Assembly: GCA_049644325.1 (NCBI GenBank)
Contig: JBARRR010000002.1
Location: 1-32,444 of the forward strand
Origin: DASZHA01 sp049644325
GTDB taxonomy: Bacteria > Chloroflexota > Dormibacteria > DASZGP01
Direction of reading: 5' to 3'
DNA length: 32,444 bases
Shown in pieces: positions 8,104-16,748 of the stretch. The position numbers and the translations under genes are program-made. A model generated the notes under the pieces. That model searched no databases. It was not told the origin of the DNA and worked only from the letters and a program-made list of their open reading frames with translations. Positions within the stretch are counted from its first letter, which is position 1. Every line of letters begins with the position of its first letter.

Positions 8104-9198
8104 GTGAGTGACACCGTCGTCGTTGTCGCCGAGGAGGCCGCTGGCTTTCCCGACGAGGCATATGTGAAATTTGTCCAGGAGGTGTACGCCGGCCTGGCTC
8201 GAATCCGCCGGACCCTGCTGCTGGCCGGCGGCGATATGCACACGGGGGGCGGCCCGGGACGGGCCCAAAGGCGACTGCGCCGCCTCCTGTCGTCCGAATA
8301 CCGAAGCCAGCTGCGCGAATGGGACCCTGCCGTGGTCGTCTACTGCTCGCGCAGCTCGGTCACGCCCGGCGCCCTGCTGCGCGCGCGCATGCTTCGCCGC
8401 CTGGCGCCGGCGGCTTCGCTGGTGATCGTGGGCCTTCAGCCCCGCAGCCTGGCCGGCGTCGGGGCGAGGATGGCGGGCAGGCTCTGGCCTGACCTGGTCC
8501 TCGTCTCGACGAAGGCGGAGCGCCACCGGCTGGAGGCACTGGGGGCGCGCGCCGACCTGGTCTGGGGCGGCGTCGACCTCGACAGCTTCAGGGCGCCCGA
8601 CCCCGGGGAGCGTCGGGCGTTGCGGCGGAAATGGAACATCGATGACGACCAGCGGGTGTTGCTCCACCTCGGCCACCTGATGCGGGGGCGCAACCTGGAA
8701 GCGCTGCTGCCGCTGGCGGCGGAGCCGAAAACCACGGTGATAGTTGTTGCCAGCAGTGTCACAGGGCCGGACTCCGCGCGACTGGCGACCGCCCTGACCG
8801 AGGGTGGGGTGCGGCTCGTCACCGGGCCCCAGCCGCACGTCGAGGAGATGTACCGGATCGCCGATTGCTACGTCTTCACGCCGACCTCAACCGACAATGC
8901 CGTGGCCATGCCGCTGTCCGTGATCGAGGCCTTTGCCAGCGACCTGCCGGTGGTGAGCATGCGCTTCGGCGCGCTCCAGGAGCGTTTCGGCGACAGCCCG
9001 GGCCTGCGACTGGTCGACGACCCCGGCGATCTCAGCTCCGCCGTCGCCGGTGTCCTCGCCGAGCATGCCAGCACCGTGGCGCTGGCAGCGGACTATTCCT
9101 GGGACGCGGTGGCCAGCCGGATCCTGGGACTCGCTGAGCAGGCCATCCCCACGGGGGCCAGCCTGCCTGCGTCAGATCAGCCGCCGCCCACCCAGTAG
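8104..9198 (+). CDS. Glycosyltransferase, GT4-like (GT-B fold)
   Basis: This 364-residue protein starts at GTG 8104, just after the flippase gene. The C-terminal half shows the GT4 pattern: RVLLHLGHLMRGRNLEALLP (donor-domain start, near 180-200), VEEMYRIADCYVFTPT, then AMPLSVIEAFASDLPVVSM, the nucleotide-sugar-binding region in which E of VIEAFAS is the conserved acidic residue. The N-terminal acceptor domain is shorter and more divergent than in typical GT4 enzymes. The WGGVDLDSF motif at the domain junction is classic. It probably adds a sugar to the glycan moved by the flippase. The 3' end overlaps the convergent PRTase-HAD gene by 27 bases. Confidence 0.85.
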   Translation: MSDTVVVVAEEAAGFPDEAYVKFVQEVYAGLARIRRTLLLAGGDMHTGGGPGRAQRRLRRLLSSEYRSQLREWDPAVVVYCSRSSVTPGALLRARMLRRLAPAASLVIVGLQPRSLAGVGARMAGRLWPDLVLVSTKAERHRLEALGARADLVWGGVDLDSFRAPDPGERRALRRKWNIDDDQRVLLHLGHLMRGRNLEALLPLAAEPKTTVIVVASSVTGPDSARLATALTEGGVRLVTGPQPHVEEMYRIADCYVFTPTSTDNAVAMPLSVIEAFASDLPVVSMRFGALQERFGDSPGLRLVDDPGDLSSAVAGVLAEHASTVALAADYSWDAVASRILGLAEQAIPTGASLPASDQPPPTQ

Positions 9199-12123
9199 TC
9201 GGGCAACAGACATCGCCTGACGGGCCTTGGCCGCGGTGCCAACGTCCTGGGCGGCAAACACCGCCAGCAGGAGCCGCGTCTCCGGAGACCACACCGGCGG
9301 GGAGCAGTCGGGGCACGGACCGGGAGTGTGGCCCAAGAAGTCATCGACGGCATCCAGCAGCCCGGCCTGGCAGGGTCGCTCCATGAGCCGGAAGCCACCT
9401 GCCCGCCGCAGCAGCGCATCGGCATTGGCAGGGGCGTAGGCGACCCCGGCTTCGGCCATCATCGGGATGTCGGTGAACGCGTCTCCACAGGCCATCGCCA
9501 GCGGCCGCTCCGCGCCGGTGGAGTCAAGGCGCTCCGCCAGGACCCGGATGCCGGCGCCCTTGTCGATCCCGGCGGGTACGAAGTCAGTCTGCTGCCCGCC
9601 GTGGACGATGGTCATCGGCTCGCCGGCCGGGAGCATCGCAAGGGCGGCGTCCACGACCTCGTCGCTGAGCCGGTGGCGGTTGCCGTGGCGGCCGCGCCGG
9701 TAGGCTCGGATCACACCCGTGTAGTCCGGGTCCAGCTCAACGTCGATCAGCTCCCGGAGGACGCCGCGCAAGGCCTTCAGCTGCGCCGCCTGGGCGTCGG
9801 AGACCAGCAGCTCGGTGGCGCCGCTGGCGGCATCGTAGATCGACGCACCGTACTCGGCGACCCCGCCGGCCGCGCCATACTCCTTACAGCGGGCAACCAC
9901 CCCGGGCAGAGACCGACCAGTGGCCAGCACGGTCCTGAACCCGTGACGGTGCAGCCGCCGAAGGGCATCGGCCCCGGCCGGGGTGATCGCCGGGAATGAC
10001 AGCTGCAGCGTTTCCAGGACCCCGTCGATGTCGACGGCGCAGAGCCGCCCGGTGGTCAGGGGCGCAAGGTCGGCGAAGAAGGAGGCGGAATAGTAACGCT
10101 GGTGCACCTGCGCCATCGCGGCCTCGAGATCGAGAAGCTCCCGCCACAGCCCCGGTACATCCTGCTGGGCGGCGTCGCCGTCGTCAAGGCGCTCGGTGAC
10201 CAGCTCGCGCTGGTGCTGGAGCCAGACCAGCTGGTACAGCAGCCACTTCTCCTCGCCGACCGGGGCAGCGATCTCCGTCGCGTAGGCGGCGCGCAGGCTA
10301 TCGGCGAAGGCCAGGCGTTCGGGGTCCCGGGGCGCCGAGCGCAGCGCGTCGGCCGCGGCCGCGGCCACGTCGGCGTCGACGTCGTAGCAGTACATCTCAT
10401 CGCCCACCGAGTCCTGGTTGGCAAAGGCCCGCTCGTCAAAGTCGACCTTGAGGTGGTCATCCGAACCCTTGACCTCGGCCCAGTTCGCGAGCGCCATGCT
10501 GCCGTCCCAGACAGCCGGATGTTCGGCGAGGGTGAGCCGGCGAGCGACCTCGAAGTTGATTTGGCGAAACGCCGGCGCCGCCCGCCCGAAGGCCCGCTCC
10601 AATCGAGCGGCCGCCAGCTTCCACACCGGGCCCCCGCCCACCAATCGGAGGCTGACGTCCTCGTCGACCGCAAGGCGCTCGCGGCGCGCCGCCGCGTACC
10701 TGGCGACCGAGAGCGCAAGCCCCGGTGTCGGTGACGTCACCCGCCACTCCTCTGGGATCCAGGCCCGGTACATCAGGCCTCCACTGACGCCGTACACGGC
10801 AGGTACCAGCCCGTCCAGCGCGGTCACGACGTCGACCGAATGGCGCCCCAGGTAGCCCATGCCGGTCCCCTTGACGTACACGGAGTGCTCCACCGCCTCG
10901 CCGGCGACGGTGCGGATGGACACCCGGTAGAGCGCCGCCAGGTGGCGTCGAGCGTACTCTCCAACCCCAACCGAGGCCGGCAGCGGCAGGCGCTTGACCC
11001 GGTCGACAGCCGCCACCGCCACCGTCCGCGGGGCGGCGCCATCCTCCAACAGGGTGACCATGTTGCCCTCGAGCATCGGTCGCAGAGCGGCGCGCACCGG
11101 CTCGGGCTGCAACTGGCGCTGGATCGTCCAGTCGCGCCTTTCCAGGGTGTATGCCGGGTAGACCGCCAGCTCCGGCCGCTGCAACGGGCGCGGGTCGATG
11201 ACCGGCAGCATCAGGACGATGGACTCGGGGGCCAGGCCCAGGTCCTCGAGACGGCTGGTCACGTCGACCATGGCGCGCCCTCGTTTCGGCGGATCGTCGA
11301 TGACCAGGCACTTACCGCGGCCCCCGGCGACCCGACCCAGCTTGTCCTGGTGCTCGGGCGACCACGGCTGGCGGGGTCGTGCCGTCGTGCTGTCCACCAG
11401 GTCGAAGCCGGCACGCTCGAGCGAGGCGTGCAGCAGCGGACCCAGGTAGCTGCCCGACGTCCTCAGCCCCAGCACCAGGAGGGGGGTGCCGGGCGCGACC
11501 CCGTCGCCGGACAGCGCACGGGCCATCAGCAGGCAGTCAGCCGGTAGCTGGTCCAGGCTGCGGTAGCAGGTTGGCAACTTGACCAGCTGGCGAGCGAGGG
11601 CCGTCGGAACGGCATCCCGTAGCTGGCTGGCGATGTCCTCGAGGTGGACCGACGTGGAGTCAGGGGCCTTCCCGGGACGGTCCGCGGCAACGATCAGCGC
11701 TCGGGCCAGCCGCAGGACGGCCTCGTCGAGGGCGGGCCGGAGCGACCCCAGGCGGCGGGTCTGGCGGCGCCTCTGTTGGTTCCAACGCGCGGCGCTGAGC
11801 TGGTCCCCGGCCGCGGCGGCGATGCCGGCCAGCGGGTTGCCGATGGCGCCGAGCCGTTTGGCCGCGCGGCCGACAAGGTCGCCGCCACCGTGGACGTAGT
11901 CCTCGATCACCTGGTGCAAGCCGCCGGCCAGGAGGAAGGCGTCGACCAGCTGCGGGTGGGTCAGGACGTCGGCAGGGGCTGAGTCGACAATCTCGAGAAA
12001 GCGGTGCCGCAGCCTGACGAAGTCGAGAAGGAGGTCGTGCGCCGGCTGTCGTGACAGCACCGGGTCAACGGGGTCCACATCAGACGGCACGGCGGGCGAG
12101 CGGTGAACGCCGGTGGCGCTCAT
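9172..12123 (-). CDS. Three-domain protein: PRTase-like, kinase-like and HAD phosphatase
   Basis: This large protein has 983 residues. Residues ~25-200 are mostly helical and unassigned. Residues ~208-310 look like a type-I phosphoribosyltransferase: LLVLGLRTSGSYLGPLL, then a hydrophobic strand ending in DDPPKRGRAM (276-284) where the PRPP loop DDxxxTGxT would lie. Residues ~395-690 resemble a protein-kinase/aminoglycoside-phosphotransferase fold: HSVYVKGTGMGYLGRH with K418, VPAVYGVSGGLMYRAWIPE, then LKVDFDERAF with D561. Residues 695-930 are a Cof/HAD-IIB phosphatase: DIDGVL (D698, D700), LATGRS, K855 and GDAFTDIPMM (D881, D885). A CxxC follows at 937-940. HAD assignment is firm, PRTase likely, kinase-like speculative. 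PRTase-HAD combinations occur in Ter-type stress and nucleotide-like metabolite systems. The start is ATG at 12123. Confidence 0.75.
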   Translation of the reverse strand: MSATGVHRSPAVPSDVDPVDPVLSRQPAHDLLLDFVRLRHRFLEIVDSAPADVLTHPQLVDAFLLAGGLHQVIEDYVHGGGDLVGRAAKRLGAIGNPLAGIAAAAGDQLSAARWNQQRRRQTRRLGSLRPALDEAVLRLARALIVAADRPGKAPDSTSVHLEDIASQLRDAVPTALARQLVKLPTCYRSLDQLPADCLLMARALSGDGVAPGTPLLVLGLRTSGSYLGPLLHASLERAGFDLVDSTTARPRQPWSPEHQDKLGRVAGGRGKCLVIDDPPKRGRAMVDVTSRLEDLGLAPESIVLMLPVIDPRPLQRPELAVYPAYTLERRDWTIQRQLQPEPVRAALRPMLEGNMVTLLEDGAAPRTVAVAAVDRVKRLPLPASVGVGEYARRHLAALYRVSIRTVAGEAVEHSVYVKGTGMGYLGRHSVDVVTALDGLVPAVYGVSGGLMYRAWIPEEWRVTSPTPGLALSVARYAAARRERLAVDEDVSLRLVGGGPVWKLAAARLERAFGRAAPAFRQINFEVARRLTLAEHPAVWDGSMALANWAEVKGSDDHLKVDFDERAFANQDSVGDEMYCYDVDADVAAAAADALRSAPRDPERLAFADSLRAAYATEIAAPVGEEKWLLYQLVWLQHQRELVTERLDDGDAAQQDVPGLWRELLDLEAAMAQVHQRYYSASFFADLAPLTTGRLCAVDIDGVLETLQLSFPAITPAGADALRRLHRHGFRTVLATGRSLPGVVARCKEYGAAGGVAEYGASIYDAASGATELLVSDAQAAQLKALRGVLRELIDVELDPDYTGVIRAYRRGRHGNRHRLSDEVVDAALAMLPAGEPMTIVHGGQQTDFVPAGIDKGAGIRVLAERLDSTGAERPLAMACGDAFTDIPMMAEAGVAYAPANADALLRRAGGFRLMERPCQAGLLDAVDDFLGHTPGPCPDCSPPVWSPETRLLLAVFAAQDVGTAAKARQAMSVARLLGGRRLI

Positions 12124-12313
12124 GCCGTCCCGGCCGCGACCGGCCTGGCCATGGCAGGTTTGACCCGCTGCCGCGCAGGGACGATCAACTCGAACAGCGC
12201 CAAAGCAGCCTGCGCCTCCCTCTCATCCCTTCCTACCCATCCACCTTTAGAACGCGAAATGGCGCTCTCTCTTTCATATATGTAACACGTTGAGCCCAAC
12301 GCGGAGGGCCGCA
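12124..12313. other. Intergenic region between fpg and the PRTase-HAD gene, AT-richer core
   Basis: This 190-base gap separates two minus-strand genes. Its part at 12241-12295 is much richer in A/T than the surroundings, with TATATG and TTACAT runs on the minus strand, and is the likeliest place for a promoter of the PRTase-kinase-HAD gene. I cannot place a convincing -35/-10 pair: a TTGGGC at 12294-12299 is too close to the TATATG. Two tiny minus-strand ORFs of about 14 codons lie within it but have no support. No terminator hairpin with a T-run is seen after fpg. Confidence 0.3.
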
Positions 12314-13210
12314 TCAGCGCTGGCAGGTGCGGCAGAAGACGGTGGTGCGCCCGGCGACCACCGTTTTGGCGAGGAGGCGGCCGCATTTGACGCAGGGCTG
12401 GCCGGCGCGCCCGTAGACCAGCAGCTGGTCCTGCATCTCCCCCCTTCCGCCGTAGGCGTCGCGGTAGTCGTCGATGCTGCTGCCCCGCAGGTCGACGGCG
12501 GAGGCGAGGGCGGCGCCAATACCGTCGTACAGCCGGCGGCGCCGGGCCGAGCCCAGAGTCGCGGCGATTGCGGTGGGCCGGACACCGGCGCGGAAGCAAG
12601 CCTCATCGCAGTAGATGTTGCCCAGCCCGGCGACCTTGCCCTGGTCCAGCAGCAGGGCCTTCACCGGGCGCCGGCTGCGACGCAGGATTCGTGAGAACTC
12701 GGGCAGCGAGAGGCCACCGCGGAATGCTCGCCATGACTCCGGGTTGGGCTGCGCCTCGGTCGCCGGCTCGGGGCCCAGTCGGGGCAGCGCCCCGGCCGCG
12801 GTCAGCTCGGTGGGCGAGCCCAGCAGCACCCGCCCAAAGCGACGGTAGTCCTGCATGCGCAGCTCCACCCCGGATGACAGCAGGAGCCGCAGGTGGGTGT
12901 GCAGCGCCGGCGGCGTCTCGGGCTCGGCCAGGCCCAGCCGGCCGGTCATGCCGAGGTGGACGACGAGCAGCTCGAGCTCGGCACCGGCGGCAGGTGCACT
13001 CGATGGCAGCGGGTCGAGCTCGACCAGCATGAACTTGCCGTGGCGGCCGACGTGGATCATCCGCCGACCGGTGATCCGCGCCTCGAACTCCTCCGGCGAG
13101 GGATAGCGCAGCACACCCGGCTGGCCGACCCAGGCGCGCTCCACGGCGCGGCCCTCAAGCTGGGGCCGGAGGTCGCGGACGATCGTCTCGACCTCAGGTA
13201 GCTCCGGCAG
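12314..13210 (-). CDS. mutM: Formamidopyrimidine-DNA glycosylase (Fpg/MutM), CTG start
   Basis: Fpg removes oxidised purines such as 8-oxoguanine and cleaves the abasic site. The family N-terminus PELPEVE, whose Pro is the nucleophile and Glu the catalytic acid, is encoded directly after a CTG at 13208-13210. No ATG, GTG or TTG gives this N-terminus; the next usable start (GTG 13144) would delete it. GGAGG lies 6 bases before the CTG on the minus strand (13217-13221). I therefore call a 298-residue protein starting at CTG. The H2TH region GLGNIYCDEACFRAGV and the C-terminal zinc finger (CVKCG ... FCRTCQ) are intact. The start overlaps the polA stop by 17 bases, implying translational coupling. 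Confidence 0.93.
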   Translation of the reverse strand: MPELPEVETIVRDLRPQLEGRAVERAWVGQPGVLRYPSPEEFEARITGRRMIHVGRHGKFMLVELDPLPSSAPAAGAELELLVVHLGMTGRLGLAEPETPPALHTHLRLLLSSGVELRMQDYRRFGRVLLGSPTELTAAGALPRLGPEPATEAQPNPESWRAFRGGLSLPEFSRILRRSRRPVKALLLDQGKVAGLGNIYCDEACFRAGVRPTAIAATLGSARRRRLYDGIGAALASAVDLRGSSIDDYRDAYGGRGEMQDQLLVYGRAGQPCVKCGRLLAKTVVAGRTTVFCRTCQR

Positions 13211-16058
13211 CGGCGGCCTCCACCTCGACCGGCTCGACCCGGCTCCAGTCGGGCCCCACCTTGACCTCCACGGCCAGGGGCACGCTTAGCTCGTAGGCTC
13301 CCGTCATCTCCTCCTTGACCAGGCGCCCGAGGTGGTCGAGCTCGGCCTTGTCGGCGTCGAAGACCAGCTCGTCGTGGACCTGGAGGATCATCTGCGAGCG
13401 CATGTCATCGGCGCCCATTCGTCGGCGAATGGCGACCATGGCCAGCTTCATGATGTCGGCGTTCGACCCCTGGAACGGCATGTTGATGGCCATCCGCTCC
13501 GCCGCCGAGCGCAGCACCGGGTTGGCGGCGCGAAGGTCCTGGAGGTACCGGCGGCGGCCGAGCAGGGTCTCGACATAGCCGTTCAGGTAGGCGGCGCTCT
13601 TGATCTCCTCCAGGTACTGTGTCACCCCGGCGAAGCGCGTGAAGTAGCGCTTGATGAAGTCCTTGGCCTCGTCCAGCGGCATCCCCAGGTCGCGCTGCAG
13701 GCCACCGGCGGAGAGCCCATAGAGGACGCCGAAGTTGGCCACCTTGGCCGCCCGGCGCTGGTCGGCGGTGACCTCCGCAATGGGGGTGTTGAAGACCACC
13801 GAGGCGGTCACCGTGTGGATGTCCTGGCCTTCGGTGAACGCCTCCAGCAGGGCCGCGTCCCCCGACAGGTGAGCCAGGATGCGCAGCTCGATCTGGCTGT
13901 AGTCGGCGCCCAAGAGCAGGTTGCCCTTGCGCGGCACGAAGGCCTGCCGGATGCGGCGGCCCAATTCGCTGCGGATGGGGATGTTCTGCAGGTTGGGGTC
14001 ACTGCTGCTTAGCCGGCCGGTGGCGGCGACGGTCTGGTTGAAGCTGGTGTGGACGCGACCGTCGGTGGGATCGACCAGGGTCGGCAGAGCATCGATGTAG
14101 GTGGATCGCAGCTTGGTCAGCTGGCGGTACTCCAGCACCAGCTCGATGATCGGGTGGGCGTCGCGGAGCTTCTCCAACACGGTGCTGTCGGTGGACACCT
14201 TGCCGGTGGTGGTGCGCCGGCCGGGCGAGAGGCCAAGCTCCTCGAACAGCAGCTTCTGCAGCTGGATCGGCGAGTTGATGTTGACCTCGTGCCCGGCGAT
14301 CCCCTGGATCTCGTCCTCCAGGGCGGTGATCCGCGCCGTGAGCTCGGTGGACAGGGCCTCCAGCACCTTCACGTCGAGGCCCACCCCGGCCAGCTCCATC
14401 TCGGCCAGGATCGGCGCCAGCGGCACCTCGACGTCGCGATAGAGGCCGGCCACGTTCTGCCGCTCCAGCTCGGGCTCGAGGTGGGCCTTGAGCAGCGCCA
14501 GCGCCGCCGGCTCGGGACCGAACAAGCGGGCCGCGGTCTCGGCCTCGACGTCGCCGGGCAGGATTGCCTTCTTGCCGCTGCCCAGCACCTCGCTCAGGGG
14601 CTGCAGGGTGCGGCCCAGCCACTGGTACGAGAGCTCGGCGACCGGCGGCGTCTTGGCCCGGGAGTCCGACAGGTAAGACGCCAGCGAAACGTCGAAGCCA
14701 TGCGGCGGCGGGAAGCCGCGCGGTCCCAGGGCGAGCTCGGCCTGCTTGAGGGAGTACGCGGTCACCTCGAGGTCGGCCCACGCATCACGCAAGACGGCCA
14801 GGAGGTGGTCGGCGCCCGCAATCTCCGCCCCCCCGCTGCGCAGGGCGACGTAGGCTGCCGCATCCCCCGACCAGGGTGCGAGAGCGATGCCGGCGATGGC
14901 CGAGCGCCGGGGCTGGGGATCGTCGAGGACCAGCGAAACCGCAGGCTGCGGGGACCACTCGCCGAGCACCTGGCGGAGGCGGTCGGCGTTGGTGATTATC
15001 TCGACGGGCACCTCCAGCGGCTTGGCCTTGCCCGCCGCGGTGGCCGGTGTGGCGAAGGCGAACTCCACCTGCCGCCCGCGGGCCGGCCCCTCCACCGACG
15101 CGCCGGCGGCGGTCTCCCCATCGAGGGCCTCGCCGGCCTCTGGCAGCACGCCAGTTCCCTCGATGTCCTCGGGCTTCTTCTTGTTGGTCCCCACGGGCCG
15201 GGGCAGCCGCGGCATCAAGGTGCGGAAGTCGTACTCCTCGAAGAGCTCGCGGACAGCCCTGTCGTCGTAGTCCTTGAGCGAGATGGCGGCCGGGTCGAGG
15301 GTCACCGGCACGTCGCGGACGATGGTCGCCAGGCGCTTGCTCAGCGGCAGCTGCTCGGCGTGCTCCCGGAGGGCGTCGGTGGTGCGGTTGGCGGGCATCT
15401 CATGGAGGTGCTCGAGGATCCCCTCGATCGAGCCGTACTCCTGAAGCAGCTTGCTGGCGGTCTTGTCGCCGATGCCGGGGACGCCGGGGATGTTGTCGGT
15501 GTTGTCGCCCTTGAGGGCCTTGAGGTCGGGGACCTGCGCGGGCTCGAGGCCGTACCTGGCGCGCACCTCGTCGACGCCATAGCGGATCAGGTCGGATATG
15601 CCGCGGCGGGTGGTCAGGGCCTCGACGTTGGGGGTCACCAGCTGGAGGACGTCGAGGTCGCCGGTGAGGATCGAGGTCTTCAGCCCCAGGGCGTCGGCCT
15701 GGGTGGCCAGGGTGCCGATGATGTCGTCGGCCTCGTATCCCTCTTTGGTGTAGACGGCGAAGTTGAGAGCCTCGACCACCTGGCGGACGATGGGGAACTG
15801 GCTGACCAGGTCGTCGGGGGCCTTGGGCCGCTGGGCCTTGTACTCGGCGTACTCGTCGTGCCGGAAGGTCTTAGACGGGTGGTCGAAGGCGGCCACCACC
15901 AGGTCCATGCCCGGCAGCGCGTTGAGCAGCATCGAGGTGAAGCCAAAAGCGGCGTTGGTCAGCCGTCCCTTGCGGTCGGTCAGGGCCGGGAGGGCGAAGA
16001 ATGCGCGGTAGATCAGCGAGTGGCTGTCGACCAGCAGGAGGCGCTGGGAAGGGCTCAT
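13194..16058 (-). CDS. polA: DNA polymerase I
   Basis: This 954-residue DNA polymerase I fills gaps in repair and removes Okazaki primers. The N-terminal 5'-3' flap nuclease is complete: LLLVDSHSLIYRAFFALP, FDHPSKTFRHDEYAEYKAQR, YEADDIIGT and GDNTDNIPGVPGIGDKTA. In the middle domain the expected DxE proofreading motif is missing (VSLVLDDPQPRRSAIAGIAL), so 3'-5' exonuclease activity is probably absent, as in Taq. Polymerase motif A is GADYSQIELRILAHLSGD (near 714), motif B is RRAAKVANFGVLYGLS (near 768) with Phe at the O-helix position, and motif C is QVHDELVF (893-900). The start is ATG 16058, and fpg begins inside its last codons, so polA-fpg is a repair operon. The 90 bases upstream are shared with the divergent DUF151 gene. 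Confidence 0.98.
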   Translation of the reverse strand: MSPSQRLLLVDSHSLIYRAFFALPALTDRKGRLTNAAFGFTSMLLNALPGMDLVVAAFDHPSKTFRHDEYAEYKAQRPKAPDDLVSQFPIVRQVVEALNFAVYTKEGYEADDIIGTLATQADALGLKTSILTGDLDVLQLVTPNVEALTTRRGISDLIRYGVDEVRARYGLEPAQVPDLKALKGDNTDNIPGVPGIGDKTASKLLQEYGSIEGILEHLHEMPANRTTDALREHAEQLPLSKRLATIVRDVPVTLDPAAISLKDYDDRAVRELFEEYDFRTLMPRLPRPVGTNKKKPEDIEGTGVLPEAGEALDGETAAGASVEGPARGRQVEFAFATPATAAGKAKPLEVPVEIITNADRLRQVLGEWSPQPAVSLVLDDPQPRRSAIAGIALAPWSGDAAAYVALRSGGAEIAGADHLLAVLRDAWADLEVTAYSLKQAELALGPRGFPPPHGFDVSLASYLSDSRAKTPPVAELSYQWLGRTLQPLSEVLGSGKKAILPGDVEAETAARLFGPEPAALALLKAHLEPELERQNVAGLYRDVEVPLAPILAEMELAGVGLDVKVLEALSTELTARITALEDEIQGIAGHEVNINSPIQLQKLLFEELGLSPGRRTTTGKVSTDSTVLEKLRDAHPIIELVLEYRQLTKLRSTYIDALPTLVDPTDGRVHTSFNQTVAATGRLSSSDPNLQNIPIRSELGRRIRQAFVPRKGNLLLGADYSQIELRILAHLSGDAALLEAFTEGQDIHTVTASVVFNTPIAEVTADQRRAAKVANFGVLYGLSAGGLQRDLGMPLDEAKDFIKRYFTRFAGVTQYLEEIKSAAYLNGYVETLLGRRRYLQDLRAANPVLRSAAERMAINMPFQGSNADIMKLAMVAIRRRMGADDMRSQMILQVHDELVFDADKAELDHLGRLVKEEMTGAYELSVPLAVEVKVGPDWSRVEPVEVEAAAAGAT
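13208..13221 (-). promoter_or_regulatory. Shine-Dalgarno and CTG start of fpg inside polA
   Basis: On the minus strand GGAGG (13221-13217) is followed by a 6-base spacer and CTG (13210-13208). The site lies within the last codons of polA and sets the fpg start needed to give the catalytic N-terminal proline. No other start codon fits. Confidence 0.75.
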
Positions 16059-16148
16059 CGGAGTTCGATTCTAGGTGGCCGCATTCTCATTCCGAAGCAA
16101 GGTTCCGAGGGCGGCGGCGGGATATCATCCAGTCAGGAGATCGCAGCT

Positions 16149-16694
16149 GTGGCAAAGAAAGGATTCACGGAGATGCAGGTGGACAGTATCCGCGTCCACA
16201 TGCCAAGCGGTCAGCACGTCGTCATCCTCAAGGACAAGGGCGCCGACCGCTACCTCCCCATCTGGATCGGGATCTACGAGGCCAATGCCATCGCCCTGAA
16301 GATCACCGGCATCACGCCCGAGCGCCCCATCACCCACGACCTGATGACCAACATCTTCAAGGACCTCGGCGCCAGCGTCACCAGGGTGGAGGTCAACACC
16401 CTGTCCAGCGACGTCTTCTACGCGCGCATCCACATCGCCGTGGACGGGCGCAGCGTGGACATCGACGCGCGCCCCAGCGACGCGATCGCCCTGGCGGTGC
16501 GGGCCGAGGTGCCGATCCTGGTCTCGGACGAGGTGCTGGACAAAGCCGGCGTCACACCCGAGAGCGAATCCGACTCCTCGGACGAGGCCAGCGCCGAGGC
16601 CAGCATCTTCAAGGAGCTGGTGAACAGCATGGAGCTCCCCGACCTGGAGAACCCCGAGGAGCGACCGTTCGGCGGAGACCCCACCAAGGGCTGA
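16149..16694 (+). CDS. Bifunctional nuclease family protein (DUF151)
   Basis: This is a 181-residue DUF151/BFN-domain protein. The domain covers residues ~9-140: MQVDSIRVHMPSGQHVVIL, RYLPIWIGIYEANAIAL, RPITHDLMTNIF, RVEVNTLSSDVFYARIHI and DARPSDAIALAVR are the family's standard blocks. Members have been reported to have DNase/RNase activity in plants, and structures exist for Thermotoga homologues, but a general bacterial role is not established. The C-terminus is acidic (SESDSSDEASAEAS). I chose GTG 16149 because AGGAGA at 16135-16140 is 8 bases before it; ATG 16172 is the alternative. It is divergent from polA. Confidence 0.9.
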   Translation: MAKKGFTEMQVDSIRVHMPSGQHVVILKDKGADRYLPIWIGIYEANAIALKITGITPERPITHDLMTNIFKDLGASVTRVEVNTLSSDVFYARIHIAVDGRSVDIDARPSDAIALAVRAEVPILVSDEVLDKAGVTPESESDSSDEASAEASIFKELVNSMELPDLENPEERPFGGDPTKG

Positions 16695-16748
16695 CTTCAC
16701 AGGGCGGGGGGACGGTGTGACGCGGGCGTTTCCGGTTACGATGCGGCG

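Noticed and set aside
12224..12282. Two tiny minus-strand ORFs before the PRTase-HAD gene as attenuation leader peptides
   Set aside because: They are 13-14 codons long, have no repeated regulatory codons tied to a pathway and no alternative hairpins that I could see.
14049..16148. A plus-strand frame running through polA into the DUF151 gene
   Set aside because: Only the part from GTG 16149 matches a protein family and has a ribosome-binding site; the rest is antisense to polA.
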